NCBI GenBank assembly: GCA_034687125.1
Contig: JAQGBZ010000058.1
Coordinates: 181,413 to 245,412, forward strand
DNA: 64,000 nucleotides
Source of the DNA: Neelides folsomi
Taxonomy: Eukaryota > Arthropoda > Collembola > Neelipleona > Neelidae
Reading direction: 5' to 3'
The notes below the pieces were generated by a model. It was not told the origin of the DNA. It made no database searches and saw only the letters and a list, made by a program, of their open reading frames with translations. Both the position numbers and the translations under genes were made by a program. Below, in pieces: positions 11,939 to 47,190 of the stretch (the stretch's first letter is position 1; each line of letters begins with the position of its first letter).

Positions 11939-12780
11939 ATTTCTTTATAATTATCTTGTTTCAACTTATTTAACTACCTATATACGAACTTTTGTATTCT
12001 TTAACGTTTTCTTGAATTTTGTAAAAATTGGTTCAGATTATCAAGAATTATTTTTCATTGCAAAATGAATTTTTTGCTCAAAAATTGTTGTTGAAATGAA
12101 TGAAAAGTTAATGGGATTAAGGGAAGTTGATTGTAGACGTGTGTTATTAGGAGTCGTATGATGGTGAACCTATAGTTGAGTCGTTATATTATATCTATTC
12201 CTATCTCGAGATTCCTCCTCGTTCGTAACGCAGAGTGAACGTGATCGAAATATTTAAGAAGGAACGGAGTCTTTTAAAAGTTTAACAATATTCATTTGTT
12301 CGAATCCTCCAGTTGAAGATTAGAAATACATATAAGGCCTTTGAAACCCCAAATCCTAGCTATTGGTTTCTTTGAGGGGAATTGAGAGGTCGGGGAGAAT
12401 TAGCTATTTCCCTTGACATGAAATGAAAGAGAATCTTTTGCTAATTTCCCTCCATCATTTCCTAGCCAAACCTTTGAAGAAAATGATGGTAAGGACAGGT
12501 TCCCTGGAGCTTCGCTACTTCTCCAAATTAATCTCCCCTCCTCACTCAAATCACAAATGGAAGACCAAAAGAGTATAGTGAATAAAAGATCTCCTTTAAT
12601 CCGCTCTTTCTTCTTGGAAAAGAAATAATTTTCGCGAGGAAACTCGAGCTGACTATTTGACTATTATGATTGGGGCTGACACGACGTGTTTCCCACTTTG
12701 CCTTCTTACATATAGTATTTACACACATGACATTATTATAAATGTAACATTATCCTCTATACAGATATAATGAATTCAAG
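11939..12780. other. Non-coding spacer
   Basis: Mixed AT-rich and purine-rich DNA without recognisable coding or RNA features. It separates the hairpin from the opposed mariner pair. Confidence 0.4.
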
Positions 12781-12783
12781 GTA

Positions 12784-13637
12784 GGGCGCCCAAAGTGTCC
12801 GACTTACCCTTTGGCTTTCGCGCCGGCTCCCCGCCGCCCCCTTTATGGGGAAGGCTCGCCACGACGTGCCGCCCATCCCCCCTACCTGCGCCACTTTTAC
12901 TAAACGCCAGAAATCAAAAGCGCGACGTAATTCAAACTTCAATTCAAAATTTTCAAGCTTAATGATTTTTACAATTGAAGCGCACTTTAATAAGCAAAAC
13001 GATAAAATTTACGCAAAATCTACCAATGACATTCCAAAATCAATGATAAAAGTTACTCGTCAGCATCATCCAGCGTCGGTAATGGATTGGGTTGGGGTAA
13101 GCTGGAGAAGGAAGACCAAACTTCCCTTTGTCGAGCTGGGTGTGAAGATTCGTACAACGAATTACCAGTTCGATATCCTGAACCGATTGTTCTTCCGCTC
13201 AAAAAAGGCCTTTTTGAAGATAAAAACTGGGCATTCTTGCAGTCTGCGCCATCCCATCAAGCAAAGCAGACTCAGGAATGGTTGAAAAACAACGTTCCCA
13301 ATTTCATTTCTAAGGGAGATTGGCCCTCGGCGTCTCCAGATTTGAACCCATTGGACTACATCTGGATTAAGTTGGAGTTAGATGCCTGCTCAAAGAGTCA
13401 TACAAGTTTGGAAAACCAAAGCGTGGAAGAAATATCCAATCGTTCAAATTCGTTCTGCGATTGACAAGTGGATCACGCGTCTTAAGGATTGTGTCAAGCA
13501 CCAAGGAGGAATTTTCGAATAAGTGATATGGTGTTTTAATCGTCACATATTAAGCTTCAATTTGATACATAATTCTTGGAAAAAATAGTTTTTTAAAAAA
13601 TCGAATATTACTGTCGGAAATTTGGGTCGCACCGCCC
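12784..13637 (+). mobile_element. Mariner-like element, internally deleted, copy 1
   Basis: TA dinucleotides flank both ends (12782-12783 and 13638-13639). The termini are related inverted repeats: the left starts GGGCGCCCAAAGTGTCCGAC and the right, on the minus strand, GGGCGGTGCGACCCAAATTTCC. The internal frame from 12845 carries transposase motifs: FTIEAHFNKQNDKIYAKS, then HPASVM. After a frameshift near 13,090-13,290 come WLKNNVPNFIS and SPDLNPLDY (the third catalytic Asp, kept). The amino-terminal helix-turn-helix and the first catalytic Asp are missing, and the second Asp is lost (QSAPSH where QDSAPSH is expected). At about 0.85 kb against ~1.3 kb for an intact element it is dead. The first ~110 bp are unusually GC-rich. 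Confidence 0.85.
12845..13522 (+). pseudogene. Decayed mariner transposase, copy 1
   Basis: Coding remnant of copy 1, spread over two overlapping frames, ending near TAA at 13520-13522. It retains the HFNKQND, HPASVM, NNVPNFIS and SPDLNPLDY blocks and a short C-terminal part. It has at least one frameshift, a deleted amino terminus and only one of the three catalytic acidic residues. It is not expected to be active. The 61-codon minus-strand frame over its GC-rich 5' end is a shadow. Confidence 0.8.
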
Positions 13638-13965
13638 TAGTATACTACATACATACATAATGTTAATAAGTAGGTAATGCCTTATTTCATTTCTAAAATA
13701 TATTATACCATACATATCATATATTTATTATAAATTATTAGTAATATATTAGATATGTATGCATTAGAAACATATCAGAATAGTCTAAAACTTTTAAGAT
13801 ATATAATTTAATATATATTTTGGTATATCTAATACACTATAATATTTATAGGTATATGTATATTATAATATCTTACAATTAGTACCGTATACCAGTAGTA
13901 GTATAAGTAGTACTGTGATAATATATGGTACATGCACTAGTCCTATCCTAATATTACATATACCT

Positions 13966-14917
13966 AGTGATCAAGTATAAAAGGTCCACCTATATTTTTC
14001 GATTTTCAAGGAAACTAAGAACTTTTATTTAAAGAGTAATATACCAAATTGAAGCTTAATATATGACAATTAAAACACAATATCAATTATTCGAAAATTC
14101 CTCCTTGGTGCTTGACACACTCCTTAGGACGTGGGATCCAATTGTCAATCGCAGAACGAATTCGTTCCATGGGGTATTTCTTTGGTCAAATCTTTTTTAA
14201 GATTTCCAAACTTGTATGACGCTTTGAGCAGGCCTCTAACTCCAACTTACTCCAGATGTCGTAGTCCAAGGGATTTAATTCTGACGATGCGGCTGCCCAT
14301 TATTCATGGGAAATGAAATCCGGAACGTTATTTTTCAGCAATGTTTAGGTCATCTTTGCGCGATGGGATGGTACCGAATCTTGTTGAAAGGACTAATTTG
14401 TGCCTTTAAAAAGTCCGTTGTTAAGTGGCAGAACTGTTGGCTCAAAAATGTCGGACACAATTCTTTGCACGAAGTTTGACACCTTGCTCAACGAATCGAA
14501 GCTTTGTATTCCCTTTCTAACTAACACTTACCCACACCATTACTGAAGTTGGATGATGTTGCCGAGACACATTTCTCTTTGATTTGGAAATATCTTGCGA
14601 TTTTGCGTAGATTCGGTCATTTTGTTTATTGAAATGAGCTTCAACTGTAAAAATCTTCTCGTCAGTAAACATCATGTTCTTGTAGCGTCCATAAGCGAAG
14701 CGTCTGAGGAGTTTGTCACAACGGATTCTTCTATTGTCCTTTTGCTTTTGAGTGAAAATAACTCATCTTGAACGGCTTTAAACCAAGATCTTGTTTTATG
14801 GCAACGGACATGGTTTGGGACGAAACGCACATTTGTCTTGCTGGCTTTCTTTGAGAGCGACGAGGATTTCTTTGAAAGCGGGCTTTCAAATTTTGAATAA
14901 AGTTTTTTGTTCTCACC
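13966..14917 (-). mobile_element. Mariner-like element, copy 2, opposite orientation
   Basis: On the minus strand the sequence reads as the same transposase family as copy 1. It starts in RTKNFIQNLKARF, passes through a helix-turn-helix-like block ending LGLKPFKM, then FTDEKIFTVEAHFNKQND, then QQDSVPSHRAK, NNVPDFIS and SSELNPLDY. The first two catalytic Asp are present, while the third is replaced in SSELN. Several stops and frameshifts interrupt it. Past the stop, the 3' flank tracks copy 1 until both diverge near an AAAATCGAA block. Its own end probably lies near the TA before GTGATCAAGTATAAAAGG (about 13,966). The 5' end abuts another transposase remnant without a clear terminal repeat, so it is truncated. 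Confidence 0.8.
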
Positions 14918-14938
14918 TGAATTAATTTTTTTTCAATT

Positions 14939-15830
14939 TTAATATGTTGTTAAGATATTTAACTTTACTAAAGTCAAGTTTTCGAACCATTCTGTAAATT
15001 TCTCAGTGTTCATTTCTTGGTTATAGTCTTCATACCCGTTCTTCGAAATGAAAATTTCTAATGCTTCGGAAATAAACCCTTGATCACAACCACCATGAGT
15101 TACAATTAGACGTTTTCCTTTGCCAATGTTCGATTTCGGAATTGATTTCATGGTTTTATCAGTCCAAATAAATTCAGCTTGGTGGTTAGCATTCACCCAA
15201 GTTTCATCAATAAAATAAAACTTTGCTCCCGCTTTATCGTACTTTCTCTTTGATCTATATATACATTAAAATGCATAAATTGATAAAATTTTAATAGCTT
15301 TTGTATTATATTTAATTAAAGTACCTTAAATATTGAGTTCTCATTATTACAATATGTGATTGTTCCATTAATCGTGTCCTGTAGTCGCGTTTTGAATATT
15401 TAAAACCCAATTTTCGTATTAGTTTGTAGAAAAAGGAAATTGAACAATTTTTTTGAGCGAATTCAGGAATTCTCGCATTGGTTTCATTCAAAATATTTTT
15501 TGTCGTCACATGCTCTTTTAAAAAAATCATTGATAAAATGTATTTTTATTTTTAAAGAGTTTGCATTAGTTTTCCATCATAATAAAAAGAATTTTAATTT
15601 TATATTAAGTGCATACTTTTTGCCATTTTATCATAAATGATATTTCTTATGATATTGGCGTCAAAATTATCGATATTTGTAACTGTTGCCTTTCATGTTT
15701 TGAGGGCTCTTGAAAAAGGATATCCCGATTTTCCTGATTTACTTTAAATCTGCGTAATCTCCTGTGAATTGTTCTTTCAGATAATCCGCACATTTGTGAA
15801 AGCATTTTAGAAAGCTACAATATTATATCA
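14939..15830 (-). pseudogene. Decayed DDE transposase with FIDETWVNA motif
   Basis: Minus-strand segments, in order: a helix-turn-helix-like piece (SERTIHRRLRRFKVNQENRD, about 15,680-15,830), a middle piece (KEHVTTKNIL to LIRKLGFKYSKRDYRTRLME, 15,312-15,530), then KFYFIDETWVNANHQAEFIW and GKGKRLIVTHGGCDQGFISE down to 14,939. The ETWVN block and the GKGKR-I-HGG block are typical of a Tc1-related DDE superfamily endonuclease common in arthropod and cnidarian genomes; the Asp of FIDETW is the first catalytic residue. Stops and shifts occur between the pieces, and the part with the second Asp (DNAPYH-type) is absent where mariner copy 2 begins. It appears to have been cut by that insertion. Confidence 0.75.
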
Positions 15831-15869
15831 ATTAAAAGCTGATTTGATTTTATTAAACATATTTATATT

Positions 15870-17555
15870 GTATGAAGTAGGTATACATAATATTTCTAAT
15901 TACATTTGGAGCATTGGATTTGTAAATGAAGAGTTTCCTTCTTTGGCACTTTTCATAAAATTGTAAATGCAATATAGCATTTCTTGACATGACACGGAAT
16001 TTTTTTGTTTCTTTTTACGTTGAATTAATTTATCATTTGTTGGAGTAAAATATTCATATTAAAAGTTAGCGTAAAATATAATTATAATGCTTAAATGCAA
16101 TTAAAGCAAGCAAAAAGATTATCCATCTATGTTTATCCCTATTACAGTTTATGATTTTAGTGGGGTTGTAGTGGAGGAGGAGGTTGGGCCGAGTAATATT
16201 CCAAGGGAGCTCAGAGAATTCAAAATCACGGACATTATAAAATATTTCGAGTATAGGTATACATATTATATATAAAAATAATGTACATGTATTAAACGGT
16301 AATACCTATGTACATACAAACATAATAATACCAATGGTACTAATGTTGTACTAATATTGGTCAATTAAACTACCTGTATGTATATCTAGGTAATTAATTT
16401 CCTTTCTCATTATACATAGAAAAAGTAACTTTTCAATCATGAATATGTATGTATATAGGTACATGTTACTTTTTAATATAAGCTCTTATACTATTTTATC
16501 ATTAGCATTCCGTATTGGAATGTGAACACTACTATAAATTACATATGTACTTAAGATGGTTAACAAGTATACCTAGTATGTAAATAAATCATACAGATAC
16601 ATGTGGTTAAATACTAATTAGAATAGACTATCGTAAATAATGTACTATAAGTACCAATAATACATACATAAATAGTCATGTACATATTTGTATGTATATA
16701 AATATGTGTAAGAGTTTAAGTACGGGGAAGTATTTATTGAAAGCAGAAAGGCTTTTCAAAAAAGTTTCCTTTCACAAAAGTAAGTTTCCCTTTGGAACCC
16801 TTAGGAATCTCTCACTGGTCAAAGTTAAAATAAAAGAGGTGAGTTTGGGTTGGAAAGTTGAGAGTTTCACTCTTGATTGAATCAACCCTTCACAATTCCA
16901 AAATTATTCATGAAATCCTCTTATGCACTCCCAATCGAATTGATTTCATTTTTAATTTCTCTCTCATGACGGGAATTTATACGGAAGGAAATGTTTAATG
17001 AAAGTCTTCTGATCCCTCTTCTAATAAAAGCGAATATCATATTGCAATATAATGTGTATAAAGCATGGAAGAGATAGAAGAACTATTTTGTAATCCTTTC
17101 CATTTGCTCAATGAGATGAGAACGAGCTCCCTTTCTTTGTGTCACTCAACATGAAATGAAGGGGAATTATTTATTCGCAGAAGGAAGCCAATAAGCGAAA
17201 TTTGATTAGGAGCGTAGCGTGAAACATAAAATTCATTTACATTAATTAGCAAGGGAAGTTTCCCGAGTCGGGGAAGTTTAATTTCTGAGATGGAATTTGT
17301 CCGTGGACGGCGTTGATGGGAACGGTTCCCTCAAGGTACAAGAGAAATGAAAACTTTTTTATGCAGATGTGCTTTCTTAATATTTTCTTCAATTCGACGA
17401 GAGTCATAAACGGTATCAAAATCCTCAATACGAACTTCCGTCCAACTCCTGAAATTCTTATTTGAAATTATGACTTTTCCTTCCTCTATTTATTTATTCA
17501 ATTTGCGGTCTCATTGAAGTTGCAAGAGGAATGAGAATGGGATGAATACCCGGGT
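15870..17555. other. Non-coding stretch upstream of the receptor cyclase
   Basis: The first half (16.2-16.7 kb) is dominated by TACATA/GTATAC-like simple sequence. The second half is mixed purine-rich DNA. No exon or mobile element was recognised. The 5' untranslated region of the receptor cyclase may lie at its right-hand end. Confidence 0.4.
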
Positions 17556-17558
17556 ATT

Positions 17559-17564
17559 TATAAA
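17559..17564 (+). promoter_or_regulatory. TATAAA box candidate before the cyclase start
   Basis: A TATAAA lies 134 bases before the ATG of the receptor cyclase. A transcript starting about 30 bp downstream would have a leader of roughly 110 nt with no extra intron. There is no strong initiator at the expected place, so this competes with the more distant candidate at 9.4 kb. Confidence 0.25.
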
Positions 17565-17697
17565 TCATTTGAGCTAACTTCTCCCATGATAGGTGAAGGG
17601 CGATATGGTCCTCCTATAAGTAGTTAAACAAGAAGAATGGAATGAGGGGAACTTTGGGATTTGGACTAATATCCAATTCACAACTCTTTGAGTCACG

Positions 17698-43671
<25,974 letters not shown>

Positions 43672-43899
43672 GATGAAGCGAGTTTTCTGAGTCTCACGTT
43701 GATTGCCATCATCACGGACGGAGACAAGACCTTTTTCTCCCTCACGTCAGGTCCGATGGCTTCTCTTTCAGTTTTGATTTCGAGAACCAGACGAAGTCAT
43801 TCCCATCATTCCCGAAACTTCTCACCCAAACAACTCACAAAACCATGTCTGGTCTACAAATTCAAATCAACCAAGTAAAATGTTAAATTTATTTATAAA

Positions 43900-43905
43900 A
43901 ATAAA
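43900..43905 (+). terminator. Poly(A) signal AATAAA of the receptor cyclase
   Basis: First AATAAA after the cyclase stop codon (229 bp downstream), in an abruptly AT-rich context. It is the likely cleavage signal for the plus-strand transcript. Confidence 0.5.
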
Positions 43906-43929
43906 TACATAATATGAATTATGTAATAC

Positions 43930-45005
43930 TTAAGATATTTTTTAGGAAAAACGAAATTATATGTACAATATTATCTAAATATTAATAATTACCAAACTAG
44001 TTATAAATATACATAATATGTATCGGTATACATAGTAGATAGGTTTTACGCATGTGGAATATTAAAGTTCACAAATCAGTATTTATTGGCTTAGATTAAT
44101 AATATGAAATGTAATTATATTTGTAGCTAAATACATATAAAATTAATATAATTGTTGCAACTCAGGTCGACTAGTATTACTATTACCGATTTATTGCTAA
44201 AGATTTAATTACTATATCGGTTCACTCACAGCCAAAGAGTTTGTATACAGCCTATTATACTATTTGAAAAATATACTAAAGATTATATATTACTTATTAC
44301 AACTTTATACTTATACTTTTACACATAAATTTGAGAAGACAACATTATATGGATTATTGATGGTAAAAATATGTAGTTAATGACTAATATAATTAGACAA
44401 AATAAAATATATTGTATGCTATAAATAATCAAATTAAAGGTAAGATTCACGTAATGAAGTTTCATGGGTAGAACTTCCATCATGAGTAGCACAGTAGTTA
44501 CCTAAATATGTATATATTGACAATTTCCATAGTTTATATTAATCCTGTGGTTGCAATTGTAAAGTTTTCCTAAGCTAAGGTTATAATCATACTTCAATCC
44601 TCGTACTCTGTTTCCTTTTTATGTTTATACTATGCATACAGTTTTAGAATAAATAAATTAATAATGAAATGTCAATTAAATTAGAGATGTTCTGGCAGTA
44701 TTGAGGCAATCAATATATTTATATTCTTTACAAATTATTACAAATCAAGTAAAACAATGTTAATTTTTTATTGGTAAGAATATGCCAAAAATATTTCTTA
44801 AAATGAACTTTGAATATAGTTGTAATTAAAAAAAAGTTATGGATGTCTTGAACTAGTGATGCATATGAGATGTGAATTCCCCAATCCTACTTTACGATTA
44901 GATTATAAACTTGTTGTTGTGAATTGTTTGATAATGTTGTTTAAAAATGTAATTGGATATATATATATATAAGTCAAAATAAAATACCGTTCAACAAAAC
45001 ATTTT
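43930..45005. other. Convergent intergenic spacer
   Basis: About 1 kb of AT-rich DNA between the 3' ends of the plus-strand cyclase and the minus-strand AP-3 sigma gene. It has a short TA run near 44,958. No gene was recognised. Confidence 0.6.
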
Positions 45006-45007
45006 GA

Positions 45008-45013
45008 TTTATT
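45008..45013 (-). terminator. Poly(A) signal AATAAA of AP-3 sigma
   Basis: Minus-strand AATAAA 66 bp beyond the stop codon at 45,079. The position fits a short 3' UTR. Confidence 0.55.
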
Positions 45014-45078
45014 TTACCAACCTTGTAATTAATAAAAAATGGGATGCACGTATAACAAGCCAAGAGCAACGAGAGCGT

Positions 45079-46082
45079 TTAAAATTTTAAATCTTTAATG
45101 GCTTGAGGAAGATCGGGAAGTTTGATGTCTTTGATTTGCTGAGAAATGTTCATATTTTTCACAGCTGAGACAGCTCTGGAAGGAGCTGCAGAGATCCCAG
45201 CCTGGAATAGATTAACAATTATATTAATATTACACAATCTTCTCCTCTATCAAAGTAGTTATCTAATATAAAATGTAATCAATCAGTTTAGACCATTAAG
45301 AATATAAAGGAAAATAAATTCACCTCTTGTCGCTCGAGCTTATTTTGTTCATCGATTCGGGTAAATATTTCTGTCATGTTGGTTTCAAGAACCATTCCAC
45401 CCATAACAAGCTCATTGAGAATGTAATGAACCTAAAGTAAAATATAAATCATTGGATTAACTTAAATCAAACATGTGTGAATTTAATGAAAATGTTGCAA
45501 TTTAAAGAGCTCACTTTGTCTACATGAAAGATCAAATCTAATTCGCAGACGTTCTCAAAACACTTGTCGAGTGTTTCAACAAAAACTTGGATGAGATCTA
45601 AAATCCCGAGTTCTGACTCCGATGAATCCACGCAAAATACAAAATACAAAGTTGCATAGTGGCGATAAATTAATTTGTAATCAGCTCCTCCAATTAAGCT
45701 AGAAATAAGAAACATCCCATCAACTCATTACAATTATATCATTATGATCAGATTACAAATGAAATGATACTAACTGAAATAATTCAATAATAACATATAC
45801 CCTATGTATAAAAAACATTTTAAATACCTTCCACCTTCTAGGAAATTGCACACATTATCATCTCGTTTTGACACCAAATGGAATGTTTCCTTGATAATCT
45901 GCTGCTGCATCTCCTCATTCTGGAATAAAATAAATATATGATTAAAAATGAATATGATTAAACCATGCAATTTACCATTATCATCGTGTGTTTATACATT
46001 GAAATTAACTTACAATATGTACGTAAAACTTTGAAAGTCTTGGTTTCCCATGATTGTTGAAAACTAAGATCGCTTTTATCAT
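45079..46082 (-). CDS. AP3S1: AP-3 adaptor complex subunit sigma
   Basis: Small subunit of the AP-3 tetramer, which sorts cargo from endosomes to lysosomes and lysosome-related organelles such as pigment granules. Five exons, in transcript order: 46082-46014, 45919-45828, 45698-45515, 45431-45324, 45201-45079. Together they give 576 nt, 191 residues plus stop (vertebrate sigma-3 about 193). The start MIKAILVFNNHGKPRLSKFY is the hallmark of sigma adaptins. It continues through ETFHLVSKRD, VCNFLEGGSLIGGADYKLIY, RHYATLYFVFCVDSSESELG, LDLIQVFVETLDKCFENVCE and LVMGGMVLETNM. The SSESELG stretch and the C-terminal extension (RAVSAVKNMN then KLPDLP) single out sigma-3 rather than sigma-1 or sigma-2. 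Splice sites and phases agree at every junction. Vertebrates have two paralogues (AP3S1/AP3S2); arthropods normally have one (orange in Drosophila), so the symbol stands for the family. Confidence 0.97.
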
Positions 46083-47035
46083 TGTATCTTTTGCTAAATG
46101 TTAAATCTAATTGAAAAATAAATATAAATGGAATCTTTTAAAATGAGGAAACTACAAATTAAACAAAAATCAAATTGTATTTAAATAAAATAGAAAAATA
46201 AATGATTGATACGTGCGAGTGCGAGCCGCACGTCATATGTGGAGAATTGTATGTTAAAAGGAATATCCCAACATTATCGCAAGACGCAACCGCATATCAA
46301 CATTTGTCTCAAAATTCTTTCAATTGCCAATAAAAGATAATTCTCATTCTATTCTTAATGATTCATTAAGAATGAGTCTCTAAATGCAAAATATTTTAGC
46401 GAATGAAAAGTATTGGTATTTTAAAAAGGTTCCAGGTAAGTCGAGATTTGAATCCTAAATGAACATGTAACAGTTGTATCAAAGTATTTACTTCCGACAT
46501 GAAAGAAAATGGGTTGCAAGTTCTTGAGTAATGAAAATACATTTAATTAAAAAATAAAACATTCAATATTTATACTTTATTTGTAATATTATAATTCGAT
46601 GAAACGGCAATCTGATTGATCACATATCAAGAGATATGAGATCATTATAATATAAATAATAAAGTTCTTAGTTGATTCATTTGTTTAAACAAATTTATTT
46701 TCCCAGTTTTGGTAGTTTAATTAATAAGAAACTATCTGAATGAAATATATAATTAGCTAAATTAATGTTTATATATATATAAACATTTCCAACATAACTT
46801 CCACAAAACACGATTATATTTTTCTAACTTATAAAATTTAGTTAATACACATTACTATATGTAGTATTACGGAAAGTCCTCGAACCGCTTTAAGAATAAA
46901 AGCATGGCAATTAACAATTTTGGACATTTATGACACTTGATTGAGTACAAAGAGTAATATTTATATTTACAAACATTTATATTTTAATCATATACAATAT
47001 TAATTACATGTATTATATATTGTTAATTATTATTA
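46083..47035. other. Spacer between AP-3 sigma and GIT; AP-3 sigma promoter region
   Basis: AT-rich, no coding signal. About 130 bp upstream of the AP-3 sigma start there is a GC-richer island with a perfect inverted pair ACGTGCG / CGCACGT (46,211-46,217 and 46,227-46,233). The promoter of AP-3 sigma must lie in this block, but I cannot fix a start site. Confidence 0.5.
46211..46233. promoter_or_regulatory. ACGTGCG/CGCACGT inverted motif upstream of AP-3 sigma
   Basis: A 7-bp perfect inverted pair with a 9-bp spacer, in the only GC-rich patch of the spacer. The ACGTG core is that of E-box-like or bHLH-PAS sites. A regulatory role is inference from position. Confidence 0.25.
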
Positions 47036-47041
47036 TTTATT
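47036..47041 (-). terminator. Possible poly(A) signal of GIT
   Basis: Minus-strand AATAAA 150 bp past the GIT stop codon at 47,191. The surrounding DNA is AT-rich, so a chance match is possible. Confidence 0.35.
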
Positions 47042-47190
47042 ACAAGTTATCACGCTATTTATGGTTCTTAACTAGTTTGAGAAAATATGTAGCTGCCTTC
47101 GTCATTATAGGTAATTGATTATCAGTAAAAGAAAGTGTCTTTTTGCAGTTTTAGCAGTTTTTAAATTTAATCTATACATGGCATTGATTG

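Noticed and set aside
12290-12320. GTTCGAATCC resembling a tRNA T-loop
   Set aside because: No acceptor, D or anticodon stems can be formed around it, so it is a chance match.
12757-12942. 61-codon minus-strand frame over a GC-rich patch
   Set aside because: It is antisense to the 5' end of mariner copy 1 and has no protein motif.
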